Below are positions 13,731 through 21,894 of a stretch of DNA of 25,506 nucleotides, piece after piece. The notes beneath the pieces are model-generated. The model made no database searches and had not been told where the DNA came from. It saw only the letters and a program-made list of their open reading frames with translations. The DNA comes from Nitrososphaerota archaeon (GTDB lineage: Archaea; Thermoproteota; Nitrososphaeria; Nitrososphaerales; JAHFOH01), in contig JAHFOH010000004.1 of NCBI GenBank assembly GCA_023266955.1, positions 1 through 25,506 on the forward strand, written 5' to 3'. The position numbers and the translations under genes were made by a program. Positions within the stretch are counted from its first letter, which is position 1. Each line of letters opens with the position of its first letter.

Positions 13731-15176
13731 ATAGGCTCGACAATCTTTTCGAAGATTTTTGATGCGCATGTTTTAGCTGAGCGATCCGACGGTCAGTCGC
13801 TCATCTATATTGACAGGCATCTGACGCACGAAGTAACCTCGCCTTTGGCGTTCGAGGGGTTACGGAAAGCGGGCCGACGAGTAAGTAGACCAGACCTAAC
13901 CTTCGCAGTCATGGATCACAACGTGCCGACGGGTGATCGAGCGCTGCCTGTTCTCGACGACATGTCTGGCAAGCAGATGGATGCATTGGCTAGGAACTCG
14001 GCGGAGTTTGGTATCACATGCTTCGATTATTTAAGCCCCTTCCAAGGGATTGTCCACATCATCGGTCCGGAACTTGGGCTAACATTGCCCGGGACTACGA
14101 TTGTGTGCGGCGATAGTCATACTGCCACCCATGGAGCTTTTGGTGCCCTCGCGTTGGGAATCGGGACCAGCGAGGGTGAGCATGTCTTTGCGACCCAGGC
14201 GCTGTGGCTTCGAAAGCCGAAGCAGATGGATATTCGGCTCTCCGGTAGGCTACCAAATGGTGTAACTGCTAAGGACGTCATCTTATGGATCATTCGACGC
14301 ATCGGTACGGGTGGCGCGATTGGCCATGTCGTCGAATACACTGGCGACACGGTCGAGCAGCTTTCGATTGAGGAGCGGATGACACTGACAAACATGGCGA
14401 TCGAAGCTGGCGCACGAACAGCCATCATATCCCCTGACGAGAAGACTTTCAACTACCTTCGTAATGCACTATATGCTCCGCAAGGGGACGAGTGGGACGC
14501 AGCTGTCCAATACTGGCGTTCGCTTCGAACCGATTCCAACGCGCAATACGATACATCTTTGCATTTTGATGTGAATAACCTAGCCCCTCAGGTAACGTGG
14601 GGAACTAACCCCGCCATGACTGTAAGTGTGACTGAGAATGTGCCCTCGCCCGAGGATTTCGCTGACGCAAGTGACAAAGCGGCTGTGATGCGAGCGTTAA
14701 AGTATATGGGATTGCAGCCTGGCATGAAGGTCACCGACATCAGGATTGACGTGGTCTTTATCGGCTCCTGCACTAATGCACGGCTTTCAGACCTGATTGA
14801 TGTGGCGCGAGTCGTAAAGGGCAGACGCGTGACACCTTCGGTTCGAACGATGATTGTGCCAGGGTCCCAGCTAGTTAAGAGGCGAGCTGAGCAGCTAGGG
14901 CTGCACAGAATCTTCATAGAGGCCGGATTTGAATGGCGGAACTCTGGGTGTAGCATGTGCATTGCCATGAACGAGGACAAGCTCGGAAATGGCGAAAGAT
15001 GCGCAAGTACCTCAAACAGGAATTTCGAGAACCGCCAGGGACCTGGAGGACGCACCCATCTGGTAAGTCCCCTGATGGCTGCAGCTGCCGCGGTGGAGGG
15101 GAGGTTCGTGGACGTACGAGAGTTGGATTTGTTAAATGTTGAAGAGTTGGAGTTGAAAGGTGGATTTAATGCCTGA
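13731..15176 (+). CDS. leuC: 3-isopropylmalate dehydratase, large subunit (bacterial type; ATA start)
   Basis: Aconitase-family enzyme interconverting 2- and 3-isopropylmalate with LeuD. The conserved N-terminal residues run in frame from 13731 as GSTIFSKIFDAHVLAER and IYIDRHLTHEVTSP. No ATG, GTG or TTG occurs in frame before TTG 13845, which would remove 38 conserved residues. The preceding in-frame codon set begins just after the ilvE TGA, and an SD sits 7 nt before ATA 13731. Cluster cysteines are in IGSCTNARLSD and SGCSMCIAMN; VCGDSHTATHGAFG and ERCASTSNRNFENRQG are complete. The length (about 481) and the RTDSNAQYDTSLHFDVNNL block are typical of bacterial LeuC, not the short archaeal form, suggesting transfer. 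If ATA is not used, the product would be the truncated 443-residue form. Confidence 0.9.
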   Translation: MGSTIFSKIFDAHVLAERSDGQSLIYIDRHLTHEVTSPLAFEGLRKAGRRVSRPDLTFAVMDHNVPTGDRALPVLDDMSGKQMDALARNSAEFGITCFDYLSPFQGIVHIIGPELGLTLPGTTIVCGDSHTATHGAFGALALGIGTSEGEHVFATQALWLRKPKQMDIRLSGRLPNGVTAKDVILWIIRRIGTGGAIGHVVEYTGDTVEQLSIEERMTLTNMAIEAGARTAIISPDEKTFNYLRNALYAPQGDEWDAAVQYWRSLRTDSNAQYDTSLHFDVNNLAPQVTWGTNPAMTVSVTENVPSPEDFADASDKAAVMRALKYMGLQPGMKVTDIRIDVVFIGSCTNARLSDLIDVARVVKGRRVTPSVRTMIVPGSQLVKRRAEQLGLHRIFIEAGFEWRNSGCSMCIAMNEDKLGNGERCASTSNRNFENRQGPGGRTHLVSPLMAAAAAVEGRFVDVRELDLLNVEELELKGGFNA

Positions 15177-15795
15177 GCCTGTTCGCGAGGTTGTTGGCAA
15201 GGCGGCACCCTTAGAAGCTGACGATGTCGATACTGACCAAATCATCCCCGCTCAATTTCTCAAAGTGATAGAGAGGGACGGGTTGGGCAGGTATCTGTTC
15301 TATCGCTGGCGATATGATGAGCAAGGCAAACCCGTGCAGGGCTTTGTCCTGGACCGCGAAGAGTTTCGAGGTGCCGGGATTCTCGTAGTGGGTCGTAACT
15401 TCGGCATTGGTTCTTCCAGGGAGAATGCCGTTTGGGCCTTGATGGATGCAGGAATAAAGTGTGTCATAGCCACCTCTTTTGGCGATATATTCTACAACAA
15501 TGCCTCGAAGAATGGGCTTCTATGCGTCAAGTTGTCAGGAGAGAGCGTCAAGCACCTGAGAGAGAAGGCAAAATCGGGAACGCTAAGCCTAACCGTCTCT
15601 TTGGATGATCAGGTCGTCAATTATCTGGACGGCAAAATACCATTTGAGATCGAGACGCACATAAAGGAGAGGCTTCGCAGCGGATTGGATGATATCGCAA
15701 TGACGCTGTCAATGTATAAAAGTAAAATCAAGCACTATGAGGAAAAGATGCCGACCTTCCTTATGCCCAAGGCTCGCAGATCACCGTTGGAATAG
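15169..15795 (+). CDS. leuD: 3-isopropylmalate dehydratase, small subunit (bacterial type)
   Basis: Swivel-domain subunit completing the LeuCD active site. About 208 residues, the bacterial length (archaeal ones are usually 160-170). Motifs: DDVDTDQIIPAQFLK near the N-terminus; GRNFGIGSSRENAVWAL; ATSFGDIFYNNASKNGLL. I chose ATG 15169 because AGGTGG (15158-15163) lies 5 nt before it; a GTG at 15160 in the same frame has no SD. Overlaps leuC by 8 nt. The carboxy tail (about 30 residues after DDIAMTL) is less conserved. Confidence 0.93.
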   Translation: MPEPVREVVGKAAPLEADDVDTDQIIPAQFLKVIERDGLGRYLFYRWRYDEQGKPVQGFVLDREEFRGAGILVVGRNFGIGSSRENAVWALMDAGIKCVIATSFGDIFYNNASKNGLLCVKLSGESVKHLREKAKSGTLSLTVSLDDQVVNYLDGKIPFEIETHIKERLRSGLDDIAMTLSMYKSKIKHYEEKMPTFLMPKARRSPLE

Positions 15796-15826
15796 TCGCC
15801 TCCCGGTAGCTACTGGATCTCTAGTT

Positions 15827-17011
15827 ATGAAACACATCGCAGGTCGCACTCGATTCTTTACGGAGTCAGTGATCCGGGAGATGACTCGCCTAGCCCAGCG
15901 ATATGGAGCCATCAATTTGGCGCAAGGCTTTCCTGATTTCCCAGCACCACTAGAGGTAAAGGAGGCAGCCCAACGTGCCATCGCTGCTGACATCAATCAG
16001 TACGCAATCACTTGGGGTGCGAAGTCACTCCGAGACGCCATCGCATGGAAGATGGGGCACTTTCAAGAAATGACGATCGATCCTGAGCGGGAGGTGACCG
16101 TGACATGTGGTGCGACTGAGGCGATGATGGCCACAATGCTGGCGCTTGTTGACCCCGGGGAGGAGGTCATTGTGTTTGAGCCCTTCTATGAAAACTACGG
16201 GCCTGATGCGATAGTCTCGGGCGCAAAGCCTCGGTACGTGCAATTAAGGCCGCCAACTTGGGAGTTCGACGAGGAGGAGCTGAAGAGTGCGTTCTCAAGC
16301 AGGACGAAAGCGGTTATAGTTAACACGCCGCACAATCCCACAGGGAAAGTCTTCACCCGATCAATGCTTCGCTCGATCGCCGATTTGTGCGTTGATTTTG
16401 ATGTTGTAGCAGTCACCGATGAGATCTACGAGCATATCCTGTACGATGGACGAGTGCACGTTAGCCTCGCTACCTTGAACGGGATGCAAGACCGAACTGT
16501 GACTATCTCGGGCTGCTCTAAGACATATAGTGTGACAGGTTGGCGAGTGGGATATACCGTAGCTGCGCCTCGGTGGACTGACGCCATTAAAAAGGTGCAC
16601 GACTTTCTGACTGTTGGGGCTCCTGCTCCCCTGCAGGAAGCCGCAGCCCTTGCTCTGCACCAGCCAGATAAATTCTATGTTAAGCTGCGAGAGCAATATG
16701 CGGAGCGGCGTCAGGTGATGCTTCAAGTGTTGCGAGAAGCGGGTTTTCCCTACTTCCCTCCGGAAGGAGCGTACTATGTGATGACAGAGATTGGACCGCT
16801 AGGAGCTGAGGACGATGTTGAATTCGCGAATTGGTTGGTTAAGGAGATTGGCGTTGCGACAGTGCCGGGGTCGAGCTTCTATCATGATCCAACTTTAGGT
16901 AGAGGATATATTCGCTTCGCGTTTCCCAAGACATTGAACACGCTTCGCGCGGCAGAGGAGCGTCTCGTTAAGATACGAGAAAGGCGCGTTAAGCTAGCCC
17001 GACACAGCTAG
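15827..17011 (+). CDS. Class I PLP aminotransferase (kynurenine/methionine/aspartate aminotransferase-like)
   Basis: Fold type I aminotransferase, 394 residues from ATG 15827. Starts RTRFFTESVIREM and INLAQGFPDFPAP; then TCGATEAMMATML, NTPHNPTGKVF (Asn contacting PLP), VTDEIYEHILYDG (Asp/Tyr), the PLP lysine in SGCSKTYSVTGWRVGY, and the substrate-carboxylate Arg in GYIRFAF. The frame extends 30 codons further upstream into leuD but that part is not conserved-looking; no strong SD precedes either start. It is 31 nt after leuD and probably cotranscribed. Substrate cannot be told: related enzymes use kynurenine, methionine, glutamine or aromatic amino acids. In this operon it might back up IlvE or make leucine/methionine. 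Confidence 0.85.
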   Translation: MKHIAGRTRFFTESVIREMTRLAQRYGAINLAQGFPDFPAPLEVKEAAQRAIAADINQYAITWGAKSLRDAIAWKMGHFQEMTIDPEREVTVTCGATEAMMATMLALVDPGEEVIVFEPFYENYGPDAIVSGAKPRYVQLRPPTWEFDEEELKSAFSSRTKAVIVNTPHNPTGKVFTRSMLRSIADLCVDFDVVAVTDEIYEHILYDGRVHVSLATLNGMQDRTVTISGCSKTYSVTGWRVGYTVAAPRWTDAIKKVHDFLTVGAPAPLQEAAALALHQPDKFYVKLREQYAERRQVMLQVLREAGFPYFPPEGAYYVMTEIGPLGAEDDVEFANWLVKEIGVATVPGSSFYHDPTLGRGYIRFAFPKTLNTLRAAEERLVKIRERRVKLARHS

Positions 17012-17066
17012 GGATTATTCTTCGCAGTGAAATAGACTCACGCTCGACCGACCTTAATTGCCGTAG

Positions 17067-17085
17067 CTGCGGCATCTCACCGCAG
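17067..17085 (+). other. Stem-loop between aminotransferase and acetamidase
   Basis: CTGCGG, 7-nt loop, CCGCAG. It could help end the BCAA transcript, but no T-run follows. The shorter GCCG/CGGC pair just upstream is an alternative fold. Confidence 0.3.
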
Positions 17086-17125
17086 ACGGGTCAACTAGCT
17101 TTGGTCGCACACAGTACATTAGCCA

Positions 17126-17133
17126 TTTTATAT
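17126..17133 (+). promoter_or_regulatory. TATA box of the acetamidase gene
   Basis: TTTTATAT, 23 nt before ATG 17157, with no SD between. It implies separate, probably leaderless, transcription. Confidence 0.55.
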
Positions 17134-17156
17134 CAATCCTTTTCCAGGACGCTAGC

Positions 17157-18098
17157 ATGCCGCGACTGCACCACCTGGACCCGCAGTACGTCCACTTCCG
17201 ATGGGATAACTCGCTATCACGCGCACTTACTATCGATTCCGGCGACACTGTAGTCTTCGACCTCCAAGAAAACAGCGCCGGTCAAATCACCCGCACCTCG
17301 ACCAGCGACGCGGTCGCCAAGCTCGACCGCAACAGGACGTACCCACTCGGTGGCCCCATCTACCTGCGCGACGCGAAACCTGGCGATGCGCTCGAAGTTC
17401 AAATTCTGAAGCTACAGCCCGCCGACTGGGGGTGGACCGCCATCCTTCCCGGCTTTGGCTTACTGAGCGAGGAGCTGCCCGGGCCCTACCTAGTCCATTG
17501 GGATCTCTCGAACAAGCCAACAGCAAAAGGGATTCGGGGTGCCGCTGTGCCTATCGAGCCCTTCTGTGGCGTCATGGGAGTCGCCCCCGACGAACCGGGC
17601 TCCTTTCACCCCACTCCACCCGGCAAATTTGGAGGCAACATGGACATTCGCCATCTGACCGCCAGCAGCACACTGCGCTTGCCTGTCTGGGTGGATGGTG
17701 CGCTCTTCTCTTGCGGGGACTGCCACAGCGCCCAAGGGGATGGTGAGGTCTGCGGGTTTGGGATTGAAACGTCGATGCGGGTCACGCTGCGCTTCTACCT
17801 CCGGAGGCAGCTCCGCCTGACCTCGGCGGAGTTCGTCACTCGGAATGGGCTCACGCCGCGCACTGACCGCCGCGGCTATTACGTGACTACGGGCATCCGC
17901 TCCGACCTCATGGAAGGCGCACGTGAAGCGGTCCGTCAGATGATCGCCCACCTGATGGGTGCCTACGGTTTGAGTCGCCTTGATGCTTACGTGCTCTGCA
18001 GCGTCGCCGTCGACCTGAAGGTCAGCGAAGTGGTGGACAAGCCCAACTGGATCGTCTCCGCCTACCTGCCACTAAGCGTCATGCGCCGGACGGGTTAG
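17157..18098 (+). CDS. Acetamidase/formamidase family amidohydrolase
   Basis: Hydrolyses short aliphatic amides such as formamide or acetamide to ammonia and the acid. 313 residues, normal length. Family blocks: TGPIYL-like LGGPIYLRDAKPGDALEV (about 62-80), GVMGVAPDEPG, PPGKFGGNMDIRHL, and GALFSCGDCHSAQGDGEVCG near 188, the metal/active-site region. It is visibly richer in GC and in C-ending codons than its neighbours and bacterial in style, yet has an archaeal-type TATA box. It has no evident connection with amino-acid biosynthesis except ammonia supply. Likely acquired by transfer. Real substrate is unknown. Confidence 0.88.
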   Translation: MPRLHHLDPQYVHFRWDNSLSRALTIDSGDTVVFDLQENSAGQITRTSTSDAVAKLDRNRTYPLGGPIYLRDAKPGDALEVQILKLQPADWGWTAILPGFGLLSEELPGPYLVHWDLSNKPTAKGIRGAAVPIEPFCGVMGVAPDEPGSFHPTPPGKFGGNMDIRHLTASSTLRLPVWVDGALFSCGDCHSAQGDGEVCGFGIETSMRVTLRFYLRRQLRLTSAEFVTRNGLTPRTDRRGYYVTTGIRSDLMEGAREAVRQMIAHLMGAYGLSRLDAYVLCSVAVDLKVSEVVDKPNWIVSAYLPLSVMRRTG

Positions 18099-18264
18099 AT
18101 CAGCTTTGAACAGGAGCTGCGGGCTCTGGCTCGATGCGGGCATTCTGCCGCTCACCTGCAAACTCGGAGGAAACAGTGAACGCAAACACGCGAAGATGCA
18201 AATTGACTGGGAGAGCAGTCGACGGAGCTAAGATTATCCTTCATTTTATTCCTTGGATTGTAGT

Positions 18265-19668
18265 TCAGTGTTTTCCGAGACCAAAAGCTGAGTGAATAAC
18301 CCTAACCGCTTCTCGACTGTCGTTCTCCTTAACGACGAAAGATATGTTTAGCTCAGATGAGCCTTGAGCAACCATCCTCACGTTAATGCCCTTCGCGGCT
18401 ACGGCCCCGAAGACCTTCGCGGCAATCCCTGGCGTTCCCTTCATTCCAGCCCCTACGACTGCGATTACATTAACGTCATCCTCTGAAACTACTTCCTTCA
18501 CCTCTCCTCTTCCGAGGAGCGCTATTTCGAGGGCGTTGACGGCTCTTTGAACCATATTCCTCTTGACTACCATGCTTATGTTAGATTCTGAGACGCTTTG
18601 GGATATCATGAGAACATTTACTCCGTTTCTGCCCATCAGATCGAAGATCTTGGCTGCACTTCCTGGACGCCCAACCATGCTAGCTCCGGAGACAGTAATG
18701 ACGGCCACATCCTTCACTAGAGCTACGGACTTGACGATCTGGTTAGTGTCTAACTTCGTCGCTTCGGTTATCTTCGTCCCCGCATTTTGAGGGTTGAAGG
18801 TGTTCCTGATTCTTACCGGAATTCTCTTTTCCGCCACAGGCTCCAGAGCTCGTGGGTGCATAGCCTTAGCTCCGAAGACTGCCATCTCGCCCGCCTCTGC
18901 GTACGATACTTCATCAAGTAGTCTTGCTTCAGGTGCGATCTTGGGATCGCAAGTCATCAGTCCGTCTACATCACTCCATATCCAAACTTCATCGGCTTCA
19001 ATTGCCGACGCTACAATAGTAGCAGTAAAATCAGATCCGCCTCGACCCAGAGTGGTTATCTCTCCGTTTTGCGTCAAAGCTATGTAGCCCGTGATTACAG
19101 GCGTGGTGCGAGAAGATAGTAATGAGTCTAGAGTTTCCTTCACCTGAAGTCTGGTGACCTCCATTAGAGGGTAAGCGTCGCCGAAGTTTTCGTCGGTTAC
19201 TATGCCGCATTCGCCTCCCATGAGATACTTTGCGTGAAGACCCAAGTCCATAAGGGCGCCCCAAACGATAGGTGTGGATAGTCTTTCTCCGCATGAGAGA
19301 ATCCTGTCCTTCGAGCGGGGTGTGAGTTCTCGAAGAACGGCCACTGCCGCAGCTGACTTCTCTAATTCGTCCATTCCTGATTTCAAATATTCCGAAACCT
19401 TCCGTCGAATTTCTTGATCCTTTACCGCATCGTCAAGCGCTAGCCGGTGCCTTTCCTTTAAGGACGAAACAGACTTTTCAACGGCGTCGATGGCTCCCTC
19501 ACGTGCATTCTCCGTCAGCTCAATGAGTCGCTCGGTCACACCTTCCATGGCCGAGGCAACCAAAACGATCTCGTTGCTATGGCTATGGCTCTTTACTAGT
19601 TCGGCGATATGTCTAATCCTCTTCCCGTCATCCAATGAAGTCCCACCGAACTTCATCACAAGTTTCAT
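18265..19668 (-). CDS. lysC: Aspartate kinase, two-ACT form (Ask1)
   Basis: Phosphorylates aspartate, first step to threonine, methionine and lysine. 467 residues. Kinase domain from KFGGTSLDD (6-14) through SCGERLS, VITGYIAL, TTLGRGGSDFTAT and WSDVDGLMTCDP; then two ACT domains (about 315-385 and 395-465) with VSESNIS and SSELNISF effector patterns, so feedback inhibition is expected. ATG 19668 overlaps hom by 4 nt (ATGA), with AAGGAG 6 nt upstream. Third gene of pheA-hom-ask1. A second, shorter aspartokinase lies at 21895. Confidence 0.95.
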   Translation of the reverse strand: MKLVMKFGGTSLDDGKRIRHIAELVKSHSHSNEIVLVASAMEGVTERLIELTENAREGAIDAVEKSVSSLKERHRLALDDAVKDQEIRRKVSEYLKSGMDELEKSAAAVAVLRELTPRSKDRILSCGERLSTPIVWGALMDLGLHAKYLMGGECGIVTDENFGDAYPLMEVTRLQVKETLDSLLSSRTTPVITGYIALTQNGEITTLGRGGSDFTATIVASAIEADEVWIWSDVDGLMTCDPKIAPEARLLDEVSYAEAGEMAVFGAKAMHPRALEPVAEKRIPVRIRNTFNPQNAGTKITEATKLDTNQIVKSVALVKDVAVITVSGASMVGRPGSAAKIFDLMGRNGVNVLMISQSVSESNISMVVKRNMVQRAVNALEIALLGRGEVKEVVSEDDVNVIAVVGAGMKGTPGIAAKVFGAVAAKGINVRMVAQGSSELNISFVVKENDSREAVRVIHSAFGLGKH

Positions 19669-20702
19669 GTTTGACTCCTTCCAGACAGCTGATCTCTGAT
19701 CTCGAGAAGGTCTCGAAGAACTGAGGATGCGGTTTCCATGCCTCCTGCACCTCTCCCAACAACCACTTTCTCACCTGAATATTCACAAAGGAATTTTACA
19801 GCGTTGTACGGACCGCTTACAAACAAAGGGTCCCTCCTGTCAATCTCAGAGGGAGAGACGCTGAATTCGTCGTCGGCGGAAGCTAAAAGCCTGATACCTT
19901 TCCCTCGATCTCGGGCATTGTGTAAATCTTCACGAGATACTTTCCCAATCCCTCTTATTTTCACATCTCTTAGAGTAGGTCTTTGACTCATCAGGGAGTT
20001 AACTATAATCACGAGCTTTACCGCAGTGTCGACTCCTTCCACATCCAGTGAAGCGTCAGCCTCTGCATACCTTTCCTTTTGAGCGTACTTCAGAGCTTCC
20101 TCAAAGGTTGAGTTATTCTGCTCCATCTGGGTGAGAATTAAATTCGTGGTTGCATTCAGGACTCCCTTGAGGCCAATAATCCTGTCACCTCTGGAACACA
20201 CCTTGCCGAAATCAAGGATTGGTGTACCAGCACCTACAGCACCGCTAAACTTCAGGTGGACATTGTTGTATCTGGCAAGCTCTAGGAGAGCGTGAAACGC
20301 CCTTGCAAGAGGTCCCTTGTTCGTAGTGATTACGCTTTTTTTAGCTTGGAGCGATGCCTTGATGTGTGATAATCCTGGCTCACCAGTCTTGAAGTTTGTT
20401 GGGGTAGTTTCGATGAGCACATCGGCCTCGATCCTTCTGATAAGTTCTACCGGCAACTCGTGTGTTTTATCTTCCGCTACCGTTCCCTTCTCGTATTTCG
20501 TTTTTAGGGCCATTTCGAGATCCAGACCTTTCTCGTTTACAACGGCTCCTCGGCTGTCTGCTATGCCGACGACCCTCGGGCGCATACCGAAATCCGTGAT
20601 CAATTGCTTTTCTTTCATTATGAGCAGCTTTGCTACACTCTGCCCCACTGCACCGAAGCCTACCATCACCAGTCTCAATGCGGCCGCACCAAGCCTCTTC
20701 AC
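19665..20702 (-). CDS. hom: Homoserine dehydrogenase
   Basis: Reduces aspartate semialdehyde to homoserine. 345 residues, without the C-terminal ACT domain of many bacterial forms. Rossmann motif VGFGAVGQSVAKLL (14-27); ETTPTNFKTGEP; VITTNKGPLA with the catalytic region near 125; GAVGAGTPILDFG; GVLNATTNLILTQM; and the substrate-binding EADASLDVEGVDTAVKL. The start is uncertain: GTG 20702 has no SD, while TTG 20678 (ninth codon, just before RLVMVGFG) has GGTG 8 nt upstream and fits the usual N-terminus. 55 nt separate it from pheA. Confidence 0.94.
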   Translation of the reverse strand: MKRLGAAALRLVMVGFGAVGQSVAKLLIMKEKQLITDFGMRPRVVGIADSRGAVVNEKGLDLEMALKTKYEKGTVAEDKTHELPVELIRRIEADVLIETTPTNFKTGEPGLSHIKASLQAKKSVITTNKGPLARAFHALLELARYNNVHLKFSGAVGAGTPILDFGKVCSRGDRIIGLKGVLNATTNLILTQMEQNNSTFEEALKYAQKERYAEADASLDVEGVDTAVKLVIIVNSLMSQRPTLRDVKIRGIGKVSREDLHNARDRGKGIRLLASADDEFSVSPSEIDRRDPLFVSGPYNAVKFLCEYSGEKVVVGRGAGGMETASSVLRDLLEIRDQLSGRSQT

Positions 20703-20757
20703 GTGCTGTTTTTGAATACTCTAAGTTGTGACAGTCATGCTCTAGAAAGCTCACGCG

Positions 20758-21591
20758 CTACGATTCTTTAGCCTTTGGATAAGATCCCAGTGCCTTGGTG
20801 AAGGCAGCTATACGTTCAAGATCGGCTAACGCTTCCTTACATTTCACGTCAGAGATGTGCCCCTCAAAGTCTAAGAAGAAATGGTACTCCCAAGGCTTCT
20901 GCCTAGTTGGCCTCGATTCAATCCTAGTTAGATTGATGCCCCTCTTCGCAAATGGTTCCATTGCTTGATAAAGCGTGCCAGGCTTATGCGCCACCGAGAA
21001 TACTATTGACGTCTTGTCACGGCCAGTAGGGCCTGATTCATCTTTTGAAATAACAAAGAACCTCGTGTAGTTATTGGGCTGGTCTTGAATCCCTCTGGCA
21101 AGGACCTGCATGCCGTACGCATCAGCTGAGATTTCGCCTGCTATCGCAGCGGCCTGCTTCATGTTACGCTCCTTAAGCATCTTCACACTGCCAGCCGTAT
21201 CATAGGCGGGAATTATCTCCCACACTTTTCCTTCTAGGAACTTTCTACACTGTGACAACGCCTGAGGATGCGAGTAAACTGCTTCAATGTCAGCAATATT
21301 TGTGCCAGTATGGGCTATCAGGCAGTGGATAATTTTTAGTTCGATTTCACCACCAACTTTGAGACTCGAGCGCAAGAGAAGGTCGTACGTTTCATTTACA
21401 CTCCCTTCTAAGGAATTCTCGACTGGCACAACTGCGTATGGGACTGCTCCCTTTTCGACAGCGTCGAAGACCTCATGGAGAGTCCTAAGAGCTTCGGTCA
21501 TAACCGTGTTCCCGAAATGGGAGAATACAGCTTGCTCGCTATACGCCCCATGTTCGCCCTGAAATGCAACGACGTTTCCTTCTTTCTGCAC
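20758..21591 (-). CDS. pheA: Prephenate dehydratase
   Basis: Converts prephenate to phenylpyruvate. 277 residues with no chorismate-mutase domain. Catalytic domain: FQGEHGAYSEQA at the start, VPVENSLEGSVNETYDLL, YSHPQALSQC, and the NNYTRFFVIS motif near 180 with the catalytic Thr. The C-terminal ACT domain has HKPGTLYQAM and the Phe-binding LTRIESRPTR, so phenylalanine inhibition is expected. Start is GTG 21591, with TTATATC 27 nt upstream and no SD, i.e. leaderless-looking. It heads a unit with hom and ask1 and is divergent from the ask2-aro operon. Confidence 0.95.
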   Translation of the reverse strand: MQKEGNVVAFQGEHGAYSEQAVFSHFGNTVMTEALRTLHEVFDAVEKGAVPYAVVPVENSLEGSVNETYDLLLRSSLKVGGEIELKIIHCLIAHTGTNIADIEAVYSHPQALSQCRKFLEGKVWEIIPAYDTAGSVKMLKERNMKQAAAIAGEISADAYGMQVLARGIQDQPNNYTRFFVISKDESGPTGRDKTSIVFSVAHKPGTLYQAMEPFAKRGINLTRIESRPTRQKPWEYHFFLDFEGHISDVKCKEALADLERIAAFTKALGSYPKAKES

Positions 21592-21618
21592 TTTGAAAAG
21601 GAACCGGCACGACCTAGC

Positions 21619-21625
21619 GATATAA
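21619..21625 (-). promoter_or_regulatory. TATA box of pheA-hom-ask1
   Basis: TTATATC on the minus strand, 27 nt before GTG 21591. Confidence 0.55.
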
Positions 21626-21675
21626 GGGCATCATGAATTGATGAAATCCGTAGAACTTCTTCGCGTTAGTCAAAC

Positions 21676-21683
21676 TTTATATG
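21676..21683 (+). promoter_or_regulatory. TATA box of the ask2-aro operon
   Basis: TTTATATG. A start about 26 nt downstream would fall near 21706, just before the SD of the 22-codon leader ORF. This makes a 5' region of about 190 nt before ask2. Confidence 0.5.
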
Positions 21684-21723
21684 AGTGGATTACGCGAGGG
21701 TGGCTATCAAGGTGGAGGCGATA

Positions 21724-21792
21724 ATGCGAGGCGATTACGTTTACATTAGCGAGAGTGGTTACCTTTTCGAGCTCGCCTCTATCGTCGGCTAG
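21724..21792 (+). CDS. Putative aromatic leader peptide of the ask2-aro operon
   Basis: 22 codons, ATG to TAG, with a very strong SD (GGTGGAGG at 21711-21718, 5 nt before the ATG). The core YVYISESGYLFEL has three Tyr and one Phe. It is the first ORF after the predicted promoter and ends 102 nt before ask2. GAGGCGA at 21715-21721 (in the SD) and again at 21728-21734 (codons 2-4) are both complementary to TCGCCTC at 21773-21779, so translation of the ORF would decide the fold. The aromatic enrichment is moderate (4 of 22), so the leader-peptide role is less sure than at ilvB. Confidence 0.4.
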   Translation: MRGDYVYISESGYLFELASIVG

Positions 21793-21831
21793 CATCTTAC
21801 CAAATATTCTAAGCGCGCTGTTACGCAATTT

Positions 21832-21889
21832 CTCCTCGAATCAAGTCGAAGCTGTGCCTCTTCAGCTACGTGAGATTGCGACGGAGGAG
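21832..21889 (+). promoter_or_regulatory. Possible SD-masking stem before ask2
   Basis: CTCCTC (21832-21837) is complementary to GAGGAG (21884-21889), the SD of ask2. A hairpin AGCTG/CAGCT (21850-21867) lies between, so the region can fold into a stem with the SD hidden. Confidence 0.4.
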
Positions 21890-21894
21890 TTCTA

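Noticed and set aside
17432..17746. Plus-strand ORF inside the acetamidase gene, and the minus-strand one at 17490-17951
   Set aside because: Long frames caused by high GC in a well-supported gene; no family motifs.
18176..18292. GTG ORF of 38 codons with GGAGG 5 nt upstream, after the acetamidase gene
   Set aside because: It runs into the antisense of ask1 and its product has no recognisable character; the SD may be a remnant of a lost downstream gene that came with the acetamidase.
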